Of a DNA stretch of 64,000 bases, positions 1 to 8,790 are shown piece after piece (the stretch's first letter is position 1; each line of letters starts with the position of its first letter). The notes under the pieces are model-generated. The model was given only the letters and a program-made list of their open reading frames with translations, made no database searches and was not told the origin of the DNA. The translations under genes were made by a program, and so were the position numbers. This stretch comes from Dasania sp. GY-MA-18. GTDB lineage: Bacteria > Pseudomonadota > Gammaproteobacteria > Pseudomonadales > Dasaniaceae. Location of the stretch: positions 1 to 64,000 of the forward strand of contig NZ_JANHAP010000009.1 in assembly GCF_024734385.1 (NCBI RefSeq). Direction: 5' to 3'.

Positions 1-2
1 GG

Positions 3-503
3 GATTTTGCCCAAGGTAGTAAGGCATGGTCCGAAAACTGTGCGCGTTGCCACAACATGCGTAGTCCCTCTGACCTTCGCGATGATCAGTGGGTTACAAC
101 TGTGTTCCATATGAGAGTGAGAGCAGGACTTACTGGGCAGGAGACACGCGATATTCTGACTTTTTTACAAGGCTCAAATGCCAGAGTGGAAAATATCGAT
201 CTGGGTAAAGTTGAGTCCACGACAGCTGATTCTGCCAGCATCTCAGGAAAGCAGATTTATGAAAGCAATTGCCTTGCCTGCCACGGCGCGAACGGCAAAG
301 GCAACATACCAGGGGTACCTGACTTTAACGCAAAAAATGGCCGACTATCGAAAAGTGATAGTGAGCTACTCAGCAATATCATCACTGGCATTCAAAGTCC
401 GGGTAGCTCAATGCCAATGCCGCCGAGAGGTGGAAATAATCAGCTCTCGGATGCTGACCTGAATGCAGCATTGAAATATATCAAAGCAGCATTTTCTGAA
501 TAG
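3..503 (+). CDS. Diheme cytochrome c, 5'-truncated by window edge
   Basis: This is a periplasmic-type c cytochrome with two heme-binding motifs. The frame is open to the first base of the window. The first motif (C-A-R-C-H, bases 39-53) lies before the first in-frame ATG at 57, so the true start is outside the window. The second motif (C-L-A-C-H-G) is near base 271 and is followed by a Gly-rich cytochrome c fold and a Met-Pro-Met-Pro stretch near 411-422 that can supply the axial Met. The pattern fits two fused class I cytochrome c domains that carry electrons. It ends 55 bases before a small lipoprotein gene and the metal-efflux operon. The specific partner cannot be told from the sequence. 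The family call is solid; the role is inferred. Confidence 0.8.
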   Translation, partial: DFAQGSKAWSENCARCHNMRSPSDLRDDQWVTTVFHMRVRAGLTGQETRDILTFLQGSNARVENIDLGKVESTTADSASISGKQIYESNCLACHGANGKGNIPGVPDFNAKNGRLSKSDSELLSNIITGIQSPGSSMPMPPRGGNNQLSDADLNAALKYIKAAFSE

Positions 504-558
504 CATTGAGCGCGACTAGGTACGTGCTTAATCAATTTTTATTAAAGGAGTACTTAAA

Positions 559-909
559 ATGTTAAACAGAATTATGAAGGTAACTTTTCTGGTGGTTTTT
601 GTAGGGCTTTTAGTCGCCTGTTCTGGCAGTCAGTTTTATCACGAAAACATTATGAGGGGTAAGGTGGTCGGCATCGATAATGACGAAGTCGTTGTCTGCA
701 TAGGCAGTGAGGATGGCGCTGAAACGGGGCAAGAACTCCAGGTATACCGTTATGTTTGGGAAGGTGCTGAAGAGGAAGGTGATGATGACTATCGAGTTGA
801 TTATGTTGGCACCTTACAGATCAAGTCCGTAGTTAATGGCCATTTTGCACGGGCGATAAGCATGAAGGGCAATGTTAAGAAGCACGACATTGTAGAACTA
901 AAAAAATGA
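559..909 (+). CDS. Small lipoprotein of unknown function
   Basis: The 116-residue product starts with a basic n-region, a hydrophobic stretch and a lipobox (L-V-A-C-S, Cys about residue 21), so it should be a lipid-anchored periplasmic protein. The start is supported by an AAAGGAG-type ribosome binding site at about 544-550. The mature part is acidic, with a Glu/Asp run around residue 75, and looks beta-rich (alternating Val/Ile with G-x-V-x-x-I), perhaps a small barrel. I do not recognise the family. It sits between a cytochrome c gene and the CusCBA-type operon, so a link to metal handling or envelope stress is possible but only by position. Confidence 0.6.
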   Translation: MLNRIMKVTFLVVFVGLLVACSGSQFYHENIMRGKVVGIDNDEVVVCIGSEDGAETGQELQVYRYVWEGAEEEGDDDYRVDYVGTLQIKSVVNGHFARAISMKGNVKKHDIVELKK

Positions 910-953
910 TGAAAAAGAAGCGAGACCACAGAGGCATGTTTTCATTCTCTACT

Positions 954-978
954 CCCAAGCAGTTTGTATCGGCTTGGG
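954..978 (+). other. Short inverted repeat before the efflux operon
   Basis: CCCAAGC (954-960) and GCTTGGG (972-978) form a perfect 7-bp stem with an 11-base loop, 25 bases before the start of the TolC-family gene. There is no U-tract, so it is not a standard terminator. It may be an operator or a leader hairpin. This is the only dyad I see in the gap between the lipoprotein and the efflux genes. Confidence 0.25.
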
Positions 979-1003
979 GGCTCGCACTGGAGGATGAATC
1001 ACA

Positions 1004-2371
1004 ATGAAACGACATATTAGTTTCTATTCGAGGGCAGCGATCTGCCTGTTGAAGCAATTTGCGCGAGTAACAATCCATCGGCGTTGGCTGCTCTTAAGTG
1101 CAATCGCTTTAGGTGCCGCGAATAGCACTGTATACGCCAACGAATATGGCAGCGCTCCGGTATTGTCCGCGGGTTCTGCGGTTGAAGCCGCAATCCGGGA
1201 CAACCCCAACCTTGCCGAGATGCAAACACGCTATGAAGCGTTGGCGGAAATCCCCTCACAGGTGGGCACGTTGCCGGACCCGATGGTTAGTGTCAATGCG
1301 ATGAACTTCCCCACCGACACCTACGAACGGGATCAGGAAGCGATGACACAGTTCCAAGTAGGGTTCAGTCAGGTCTTTCCTTTTCCAGGAAAGTTGAGTT
1401 TAAAGGAAGAGGCCGCCGAGTACGATGCGCGGGCGGCGGGGCATTCTGTCGATGAGTCGCGTTTGCAGCTTATAAAGAATGTGAAGAGCAAATGGTGGCA
1501 GCTCTACTATATGGATCGTGCCCTAGAGACAGTGGACAGTAATCAAGCTTTGTTGCGTCAGTTTATTACCGTCGCTAAAACCAAATACGAAACCGGTAAG
1601 GGCTTACAACAGGATGTTTTGCTTTCACAGCTGGAACTCTCCCGATTAATGGATCAGGAAATTCAGCTAGAAGCCATACGGCGCAACCAGGCCATACAGC
1701 TCAATATCTTGATGGATAGACCTGCTAACGATCCTATAACGCTACCGGATAAGGTATCTAAAATGATGCCAAATCTTGTTGATGAGAGTGAGCTTTACCA
1801 GAAAGCGGCGTCCGTGCGACCGCGCTTGAAACAAATGGAAACGCAGATTGATGCTGCGAAATCCCGTCTCGATCTGGCCAAGCGCGATTATTATCCTGAT
1901 TTTAAACTGGGTGTGACCTACGGTGATCGAACCGGGGACAATCCATTACCCCGAGGTAGAGCACGTTCAGATTTTGTTTCTGTCATGGTGGGAGTAAAAA
2001 TCCCGCTCTACGCTGGCCGGAAACAATCCAAGGCAGTTTCTCAGAAAAGTTTAGAACTACAGAAAAACCGCTACGCACTGCTTGATGAAAAAGGCCTGGT
2101 GACGGCGGCAATTTCATCCGCCGTTACAGATTATCACCGGGCAAAGAAACAATATTCGCTCTTTGGTAGCGGTATTGTTCCGCAAGCTCAACAAACGGTT
2201 CAATCAATGTTGGCCGGTTACCAGGTCAGTGAAGTGGACTTCCTGAACTTGGTGCGAAGCCAAATGACCCTTTTTAATTACGAACTGCAATACTGGAAGG
2301 CGTTAAGCGATGCCAAGCAAGCATTAGCCCGCCTTGAGGCCGCCGTTGGCGAGGAAACTGTTTATGAGTAA
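1004..2371 (+). CDS. cusC: Heavy-metal efflux outer membrane protein, CusC/CzcC-like (TolC family)
   Basis: The 455-residue protein is the outer-membrane channel of a tripartite RND exporter. It has a long basic N-terminus followed by a hydrophobic segment and an A-N-A-like cleavage region near residues 35-46, then the two repeated helical/beta units of the outer membrane efflux family. Visible features include an early P-D-P-M-V-S strand and a late Y-x-V-S-E-V-D-F-L-N-L segment, both typical of CzcC/CusC. A GGAGG ribosome binding site lies near 990. The stop overlaps the adaptor gene by 8 bases, so the three efflux genes form one translationally coupled operon. Copper/silver specificity is suggested by the adaptor; zinc/cobalt/cadmium cannot be excluded. 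Confidence 0.88.
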   Translation: MKRHISFYSRAAICLLKQFARVTIHRRWLLLSAIALGAANSTVYANEYGSAPVLSAGSAVEAAIRDNPNLAEMQTRYEALAEIPSQVGTLPDPMVSVNAMNFPTDTYERDQEAMTQFQVGFSQVFPFPGKLSLKEEAAEYDARAAGHSVDESRLQLIKNVKSKWWQLYYMDRALETVDSNQALLRQFITVAKTKYETGKGLQQDVLLSQLELSRLMDQEIQLEAIRRNQAIQLNILMDRPANDPITLPDKVSKMMPNLVDESELYQKAASVRPRLKQMETQIDAAKSRLDLAKRDYYPDFKLGVTYGDRTGDNPLPRGRARSDFVSVMVGVKIPLYAGRKQSKAVSQKSLELQKNRYALLDEKGLVTAAISSAVTDYHRAKKQYSLFGSGIVPQAQQTVQSMLAGYQVSEVDFLNLVRSQMTLFNYELQYWKALSDAKQALARLEAAVGEETVYE

Positions 2372-3908
2372 ATCTACCCTTTTAATCGCCATACTAATGC
2401 TAGGCATTGGGCTTGGTACTGGCTACTGGTTGTCCGGTAATAGCAGCTCGACAGTGGCAGTAACAGAGCAGGATAAAAAGCCTTTGTTTTACCGCGACCC
2501 GATGAACCCGAGCATTACATCGCCGGTACCAGCAAAAGACTCCATGGGTATGGATTACATACCTGTCTATGCGGATGAAGATAAACCATCGTCCGAACGG
2601 AAAATCCTTTTCTATCGGAACCCAATGAATCCATCAGTGACTTCGCCTGTACCGGCTAAGGATTCGATGGGAATGGATTATGTGCCGGTTTACGCCGACA
2701 ACGAAGCCAGTGAAGTTGCAGGTACAGTGAAGATCGATCCGGTAGTGGTTCAGAATATTGGTGTTCGTACCGCCATAGCCAAGCAGGAGCCAATCAGCCG
2801 AACCATTCGTGCTGTTGGTCGAGTGGATTTTGATGAGGAGAGTATGGCGCGCTTCCATCCCAAAGTTGAAGGATGGATTGAAGAAATCCGTGTTGATAAG
2901 ACGGGGCAGAATGTGGCTAAGGACGATATTCTGCTTAGTATTTACTCGCCTAAGTTGGTTTCGACTCAGCAGGAATATTTATTGGCACTCAATAACCTGT
3001 CTGCTTTGAGTAAAAGCCAATTTGAAGAAATCAGGCAAGGTGCAGAGGATCTGGTAAAGAGTTCTCGCGAACGTTTGGAATTACTGGACGTGCCTGAGCA
3101 TCAGATTCAAGAGCTAGAACAAACCCGAAAAATTAAGAAAAGTTTGCATATACATTCACCGGTAGCCGGTACGGTTATTCGTATTGGCTCCCGCCAAGGG
3201 CAATATGTTACGCCAAAAACCGAGTTGTACATGATGGTTGACCTTAGCCAGGTATGGGTTTACGCCGATGTCTACGAATACGAACTACCCTGGGTCAAGC
3301 TTGGCGATGAAATTGAGATGACCTTGGCATCCGTACCCGGTAAAACCTTTAAAGGCTCTCTGGCCTATATCTACCCCTATGCGGAATCGAAAACACGGAC
3401 CACGAAAGTACGTTTGGTGTTTGATAATCGTGAACTGTTACTGCGCCCGGATATGTTTGCGGAGGTCAGCATACAATCCGATACGCTGGATAACGCCGTC
3501 GTTGTACCCGCTGAATCGGTTATCCGCTCCGGTGGCAGGACGCAAGTTTTTGTTGTGAGAGGCCCCGGTAAATTCGAACCGAGAACCGTTAAGTTGGGTA
3601 TTGAGTCCAGTGGCCAAGTGGCTGTACTGGAAGGTGTTGCGGCGGGCGAGGAGGTCGTGACCTCCGCCCAGTTCTTGGTAGATTCCGAATCCAAGTTGCG
3701 GGAAGCGACGGCCAAAATGATGGACGCGCTAAACAACTCTGAAGGTACTTCAGAAGATGATTCGAGGAGCGTGGAAAGCCACAAGGGGATGGTTCACGGC
3801 AGTGAGGAGATGACTGATCACTCCCAGATGCAGATGGAAAGTCACGCTGATATGGAAATGGATGAGCAGATAGATGGCTCAGGGCATGGAGTGCATGACC
3901 ATGATTAA
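2364..3908 (+). CDS. cusB: RND efflux periplasmic adaptor, CusB/CzcB-like, with duplicated metal-binding module
   Basis: This is the membrane-fusion protein of the exporter (514 residues from ATG 2364, which has GAGG 10 bases upstream). After an N-terminal membrane anchor there are two near-identical heavy-metal-binding modules at about residues 41-69 and 81-110, each with F-Y-R-x-P-M-N-P and the P-A-K-D-S-M-G-M-D-Y signature. Barrel-sandwich, hairpin and beta-barrel domains of the HlyD/CusB type follow. The C-terminal tail (about residues 470-514) is rich in His and Met (ends H-G-V-H-D-H-D), which suggests soft-metal capture. Most relatives have one such module, so the duplication is notable. 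The family call is firm; Cu/Ag preference is inferred from the Met/His content. Confidence 0.9.
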   Translation: MSKSTLLIAILMLGIGLGTGYWLSGNSSSTVAVTEQDKKPLFYRDPMNPSITSPVPAKDSMGMDYIPVYADEDKPSSERKILFYRNPMNPSVTSPVPAKDSMGMDYVPVYADNEASEVAGTVKIDPVVVQNIGVRTAIAKQEPISRTIRAVGRVDFDEESMARFHPKVEGWIEEIRVDKTGQNVAKDDILLSIYSPKLVSTQQEYLLALNNLSALSKSQFEEIRQGAEDLVKSSRERLELLDVPEHQIQELEQTRKIKKSLHIHSPVAGTVIRIGSRQGQYVTPKTELYMMVDLSQVWVYADVYEYELPWVKLGDEIEMTLASVPGKTFKGSLAYIYPYAESKTRTTKVRLVFDNRELLLRPDMFAEVSIQSDTLDNAVVVPAESVIRSGGRTQVFVVRGPGKFEPRTVKLGIESSGQVAVLEGVAAGEEVVTSAQFLVDSESKLREATAKMMDALNNSEGTSEDDSRSVESHKGMVHGSEEMTDHSQMQMESHADMEMDEQIDGSGHGVHDHD

Positions 3909-6900
3909 TGCCATTATCAATGCCTCCTTGCGCGATCGTTTTATGGTGCTGATCGCGACTGTCATTATTGCGCTAGTCGGCTTGTTTGCTTATAAAAACG
4001 CCCCGCTGGACGCAATACCGGATTTATCGGATGTACAGGTCATCATCTTTACCGAATATCCCGGTCAGTCGCCACAAGTAGTAGAGGACCAGGTTACCTA
4101 CCCGCTAACTACGTCGATGTTGGCGGTACCTCGTACCAAAGTGGTTAGGGGATACTCGTTCTTTGGTCTTTCCTTCGTGTACATCATTTTTGAAGATGGC
4201 ACCGATATGTACTGGGCACGTTCTCGGGTGCTGGAATCTATTAACTATGTCAGTGGCCGATTACCGCAAGGCATTACACCGACGTTAGGGCCAGATGCAA
4301 CAGGTGTTGGTTGGGTCTACGAATATGCACTGGTGGATAAAACGGGTAAACATGACTTAGCCCAACTCCGCTCTTTGCAGGATTGGTATTTACGTTACCC
4401 GTTGCAGACCGTTGAGGGTGTTTCAGAAGTCGCCTCAGTGGGAGGCTACGTTAAACAATATCAGGTAGAAGTCGATCCCAATGCCTTGTTGCGTTACAAT
4501 ATCCCGCTGAACAAAATTAAGATGGCCATCAAAATGTCCAACAAGGATGTGGGTGGGCGTCTGGTTGAGATGGCGGAAACCGAATATATGGTTCGGGGCC
4601 TGGGTTACATACAGTCGATTGATGATCTCAACAGTATTCCAGTAGCTGTTGATGCGAACGGTACGCCCATACGCCTACAGGATGTGGCGCATGTTCAAAT
4701 TGGCCCTGAGCTGCGTCGAGGTCTCGTAGATTTGAATGGCGAGGGCGAGGTTGCCGGTGGTGTGGTGATTATGCGCTTCGGCGAAAATGCTCTGGCTACT
4801 ATCCAAGCGGTGCGAGCTAAGTTAGAGGAATTGAAAGCCGGTTTACCAGACGGTGTAGAGATTGTCCCAGTCTATGATCGTGGTGACTTGATCGAGCGTG
4901 CAGTAAAAAGCCTGAACACCTCACTGATGCAGGAACTGATAATCGTCAGTTTAGTGGTTATCCTGTTTCTGCTACATGCACGCTCGGCTTTCGTGGCGAT
5001 CATTACGCTGCCATTGGGTATTTTGATGGCTTTTATCGTCATGCGCCTCCAGGGGCTCAACGCCAATATTATGTCCTTGGGTGGTATTGCTATTACCATC
5101 GGCACCATGGTCGATGGGGCTATTGTGATGGTTGAGAATGCGCATAGTCGGTTAGCCGAAGCCAGTGAAAAAAAGGCAAGTGAAGGAAAAGGCAGTGAGC
5201 TGACACTGGATGAGCGCTGGAAGACGATTGGCGCGTCCTGTCATGAAGTCGGCCCGGCCCTGTTTTTCTCTCTGTTGGTCATTACAGTATCGTTTTTACC
5301 GATCTTTACTATGCAGGCCCAGGAAGGTCGGCTATTCAGCCCGCTGGCCTTTACCGCTACTTATGCTATGGCCGCTTCGGCAATTTTGGCTATTACCTTA
5401 GTACCAGTGATGATGGGCTATCTCCTACGAGGGAAAATCATTGCTGAACACAAGAATCCGATTAATCGGGCACTACATGCGTTGCATAAACCTGCGTTGA
5501 CGCTGGCGATGCGGTGGAGAAGCATTACTTTAATTGTGGCTGTAGGCTTGTTGGCAGTGACCTACTATCCCTATTCCAAGCTGGGTAGCGAGTTTATGCC
5601 ACCGTTGGATGAAGGCGATATTTTGTATATGCCGACTACCTTCCCTGGCATCTCCATTACCAAAGCCAAGGAGTTGTTGCAGCAAACCGACAAAATATTA
5701 TCGACATTTCCTGAAGTGCATCATGTGTTCGGCAAAGTAGGGCGCGCGGAATCTGCAACAGACTCGGCACCTTTGGCCATGATAGAAACCACGGTTCGAT
5801 TAAAACCGAAAGAGGAATGGCCAGACCCCAAAAAATCAACCAAAGACTTGATGAATGAAATGGATAAGGCGATTCAATTCCCTGGATTGGCTAACGCCTG
5901 GACAATGCCGATCAAAACCCGAATCGATATGTTATCGACGGGTATTAAAACGCCTATTGGTATCAAAGTCTCTGGCCCCGATCTGAATGTCTTACAACAG
6001 GTGTCTCAGGATATTGAGCAAGCCATGAAAACATTACCGGAGACTACTTCGGCCTTTGGTGACAGGGCAGTTGGAGGCTATTACCTGGACTTTAACATTA
6101 ATCGGGAAAGCGCGGCGCGCTACGGGCTAACGGTTGGAGCGGTTCAGGATATTATTCAAAGCGCGATTGGCGGTATGAATATCACCGAAACTGTCGAGGG
6201 GCTTGAGCGGTATCCGGTCAATTTACGCTACCCGCGTGAGTTGCGCGATGACCTGGAAACCCTCAAGCGTGTATTAATACCCACGCCTACGGGCACTCAA
6301 ATTCCCCTGGCGATGGTGGCGGATATTGACTATCAACGGGGTCCTCCGGTCATTAAAAGCGAAGATGCGCGGCCTAACGCCTGGATTTATGTTGATATTT
6401 CCACTTCGGATATCGGTGGTTATGTTGCCAGGGCAAAACGTGTTTTGGAAGAGCAGGTCACAGTGCCCTCTGGGTATACCATTACCTGGTCAGGGCAATT
6501 TGAGTACATGGAACGTGCTGCTGAGCGCCTGAGCATTGTGGCACCAGCAACGCTGCTTATTATTTTCCTACTCCTGTACTTCAATTTCCGAAACATCACC
6601 GAGCCATTAGTTGTGATGATGTCGATTCCGTTTGGTCTCGTAGGCGGAATCTGGCTTATCTATATCAATGATTACAATATGTCGGTGGCTGTTGCTGTGG
6701 GCTTTATTGCGTTGGCAGGGATGGCGGCAGAAATTGGTGTTCTGGTCTTAAGCTTTATTGATGTCGAGATCGCCAAACGACGCGCCGAGTCGAGGCAGTT
6801 GCTATCGCTAGAGGAAATAAAGGATGCGGTACTGTCAGCAACGTCAAAGCGGGTACGACCTGTGGCGATGACGGCCATATCCACGATGGCTGGACTGATT

Positions 6901-7107
6901 CCTATCATGCTAAGTAGCGGCACTGGCTCCGATGTTACGCACCGTATTGCCGCGCCGATGTTAGGCGGGATGTTGACGGTCATGATACTGAATCTTTTGG
7001 TACTGCCTGTGATTTATAGCCTTATTCTACAGCACCAAGAGAAACGCCGAGAGCTACCTACGAATACCGATTATCAAGCGTTAACTAAAGAAGGAGATAC
7101 TGCGTGA
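3901..7107 (+). CDS. cusA: Heavy-metal efflux RND permease, CusA/CzcA-like
   Basis: This 1068-residue inner-membrane proton/metal antiporter is close in length to CusA. The start at 3901 (M-I-N-A-I-I) matches the usual N-terminus and has GGAG at 3888-3891; ATG 3895 and 3874 are in frame but worse spaced. It overlaps the adaptor stop by 8 bases. Typical elements are the first transmembrane helix, P-L-D-A-I-P-D-L-S-D-V-Q after it, two large periplasmic loops, and the helix-4 segment G-T-M-V-D-G-A-I-V-M-V-E-N with the charged Asp/Glu of the proton relay. The second half repeats the first, as in all RND pumps. With the two genes upstream it makes a complete tripartite exporter. Confidence 0.93.
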   Translation: MINAIINASLRDRFMVLIATVIIALVGLFAYKNAPLDAIPDLSDVQVIIFTEYPGQSPQVVEDQVTYPLTTSMLAVPRTKVVRGYSFFGLSFVYIIFEDGTDMYWARSRVLESINYVSGRLPQGITPTLGPDATGVGWVYEYALVDKTGKHDLAQLRSLQDWYLRYPLQTVEGVSEVASVGGYVKQYQVEVDPNALLRYNIPLNKIKMAIKMSNKDVGGRLVEMAETEYMVRGLGYIQSIDDLNSIPVAVDANGTPIRLQDVAHVQIGPELRRGLVDLNGEGEVAGGVVIMRFGENALATIQAVRAKLEELKAGLPDGVEIVPVYDRGDLIERAVKSLNTSLMQELIIVSLVVILFLLHARSAFVAIITLPLGILMAFIVMRLQGLNANIMSLGGIAITIGTMVDGAIVMVENAHSRLAEASEKKASEGKGSELTLDERWKTIGASCHEVGPALFFSLLVITVSFLPIFTMQAQEGRLFSPLAFTATYAMAASAILAITLVPVMMGYLLRGKIIAEHKNPINRALHALHKPALTLAMRWRSITLIVAVGLLAVTYYPYSKLGSEFMPPLDEGDILYMPTTFPGISITKAKELLQQTDKILSTFPEVHHVFGKVGRAESATDSAPLAMIETTVRLKPKEEWPDPKKSTKDLMNEMDKAIQFPGLANAWTMPIKTRIDMLSTGIKTPIGIKVSGPDLNVLQQVSQDIEQAMKTLPETTSAFGDRAVGGYYLDFNINRESAARYGLTVGAVQDIIQSAIGGMNITETVEGLERYPVNLRYPRELRDDLETLKRVLIPTPTGTQIPLAMVADIDYQRGPPVIKSEDARPNAWIYVDISTSDIGGYVARAKRVLEEQVTVPSGYTITWSGQFEYMERAAERLSIVAPATLLIIFLLLYFNFRNITEPLVVMMSIPFGLVGGIWLIYINDYNMSVAVAVGFIALAGMAAEIGVLVLSFIDVEIAKRRAESRQLLSLEEIKDAVLSATSKRVRPVAMTAISTMAGLIPIMLSSGTGSDVTHRIAAPMLGGMLTVMILNLLVLPVIYSLILQHQEKRRELPTNTDYQALTKEGDTA

Positions 7108-7276
7108 TCATAGCGATTGCTGTGTAACGCCTACCGACCAGAAATGAGATAGAACGAATTTGATGGCGCTAGCCTATACGGCCAATGTCATTGAAGTAAC
7201 TGCGCTTAATACAAACGCTTCGCCAAATATAGCGATTCTGTTATGTAAGGCGCACATTGACATATTAAAGGAGAAC

Positions 7277-7697
7277 ATGATGAAACTGTTAAAAAATGCA
7301 CTGTTAATCACGGCACTGGCTGTTGCACGCACTTAGCGTCGTTAATGCCCAGCATATGGGTATGTCTGAGAAACAGATGAGTAGTATGCAGACGCATATG
7401 AAAGAAATGAATACGTTACTGCAAAATATTAAGCAGGAATCCGACCCGGGTAAACGAGAAGTCTTACTTGAATCGCATGCGAAAAGTATGGAAAATATAA
7501 TGGCTATGATGAAGGACAAACCCCATGCAATGGGACACGGTAAAAAACAAGGCCGGATGATGAAAAAAGGGTGTGCGGACGAGGGCGCTCGTTTCGACAT
7601 GATGGAAAAACGTATGGAAACGATGGAACAAATGATGGAACAAATGATGGGCCATACAGTGGAAAAATCAAAGTCCAAACATAAACACAAAAAATAG
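7277..7697 (+). pseudogene. Met/His-rich small periplasmic protein, frameshifted in its signal peptide
   Basis: A good start (ATG 7277 with AAAGGAGA just upstream) opens a signal peptide that stops after 19 codons at TAG. The tetranucleotide GCAC is present twice in tandem (7325-7328 and 7329-7332). Removing one copy joins the first frame to the downstream frame and gives a textbook signal peptide ending V-V-N-A before Q-H-M-G. The rest (about 120 residues to the stop at 7697) is rich in Met, Lys, His and Glu, with M-E-Q-M-M-E-Q-M-M near the end and a K-H-K-H-K-K tail. It looks like a small metal-binding or chaperone-like periplasmic protein beside the exporter. It is either a recent frameshift or an assembly error. 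The intended function is unknown. Confidence 0.75.
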
Positions 7698-7762
7698 ATA
7701 ATTGTACAAAGCAACCTTTTTGTTCGCTGAGCTTGCTTTGTAGGCATTTGATAAAAGGCCAT

Positions 7763-7815
7763 CCGTCCTGGAGTAGGAGCATCCAGGTAGTACGGTTGAA
7801 CGGGAAGGTATTCCC
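7763..7815 (+). other. Possible structured leader in the 7698-7929 gap
   Basis: Two stems are visible: CCTGGA (7767-7772) with TCCAGG (7782-7787), extended by an outer CCGT/ACGG pair (7763-7766 with 7792-7795), and GGGAA (7802-7806) with TTCCC (7811-7815). They precede the Met-rich lipoprotein gene by about 115 bases. No known riboswitch motif was recognised and there is no U-tract. It could be a leader structure or an operator. Confidence 0.25.
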
Positions 7816-7929
7816 TGAGTGCCTTCTTCTTATATGCCGACAACATTGGTGTCAAAGCGTTTCTGTCATATTAAGATGTGGAGTCGCTTTGGCATTGTAA
7901 AAAACCGCAAACAAGAAAGGAGTGTGTTG

Positions 7930-8790
7930 ATGCACTACCCCATAAAAGTACCCAAGCAATTGCTCGCGCATAGCCTGTGTTTGGTGATTACGATGATCAG
8001 CATGACAGCCTGCGCGGCTAGCCCAGATGAAAAAATAACACCGTCACAGTCGCCGCCGTCTGACCCTAACTCAGCACCCGATGGACCCTCAGCAGCAGTA
8101 CAGTTTGACAAGATCCAGCAAACCCTCGGGCAGATGAATAACACGTTGAATAAAGCGCGCTCGGATGCACCCAGCGCCAAGGTGCCAGTGGCGAATGCGC
8201 CAGCACCCAAGGTAGCGAACAATGCCATGGAAATGACAAGCGATACACCTCAATCCCCATCCTCTATGTCCAAGGGTAAAATGATGAAATCGATGCCTTC
8301 CAATAAAACACCTGCCAAGAGGGGGATGGGTATGTGCAAAGGGATGATGTGCAAAAAGATGATGATGGGCATGTCGATGATGGGAGAGCCGCCTGCTCCT
8401 AAAGCGACTTCACTGCAAGCCCGCGATCCGTTGCCGGGTTATCCGAATGCGCCTCACCTCTATCATTTGGGGGAAGCGGATTTTTTTCTTGATCACGCGC
8501 AACACCTTGCTTTATCCCCTCAGCAGAGCGCGTCGTTGTCGGCGATCAAAAACCGTTGGACGGCGCAAGAAAAGGATATCGATGCACAGATTTCACAACA
8601 GGAACAGGCGCTTTGGCAAGCCACCGCAACAGGGCAACCTGACATTGTAGGTATTCGTAATAAAGTGACTGATATCGAAGCATTAAACAGTCAGTTCAGG
8701 TTGGCGTTTATTACCAGCGTAGGGAAGGCCGTGGCCGTTCTAACACCTGAACAAGTGGCGCTACTGATGCAAGCAGAGCAGTCCCAATGA
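7930..8790 (+). CDS. Met-rich lipoprotein with Spy/CpxP-like C-terminal helical region
   Basis: The 286-residue protein begins at ATG 7930, which has AAAGGAG just upstream and opens a signal peptide with lipobox M-T-A-C (Cys about residue 33). The earlier in-frame start at 7819 has no such support. After a Pro/Ser/Ala-rich linker there is a Met/Lys/Cys block (about residues 118-158, with runs such as M-C-K-G-M-M-C-K-K-M-M-M-G-M). A helical domain with L-S-P-Q-Q and a Q-E-Q-A-L-W repeat follows, like Spy/CpxP or metal-resistance sensors of the CnrX/CzcX kind. It is inferred to bind copper or another soft metal at the outer membrane. Its stop overlaps the next gene by 4 bases. Confidence 0.6.
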   Translation: MHYPIKVPKQLLAHSLCLVITMISMTACAASPDEKITPSQSPPSDPNSAPDGPSAAVQFDKIQQTLGQMNNTLNKARSDAPSAKVPVANAPAPKVANNAMEMTSDTPQSPSSMSKGKMMKSMPSNKTPAKRGMGMCKGMMCKKMMMGMSMMGEPPAPKATSLQARDPLPGYPNAPHLYHLGEADFFLDHAQHLALSPQQSASLSAIKNRWTAQEKDIDAQISQQEQALWQATATGQPDIVGIRNKVTDIEALNSQFRLAFITSVGKAVAVLTPEQVALLMQAEQSQ

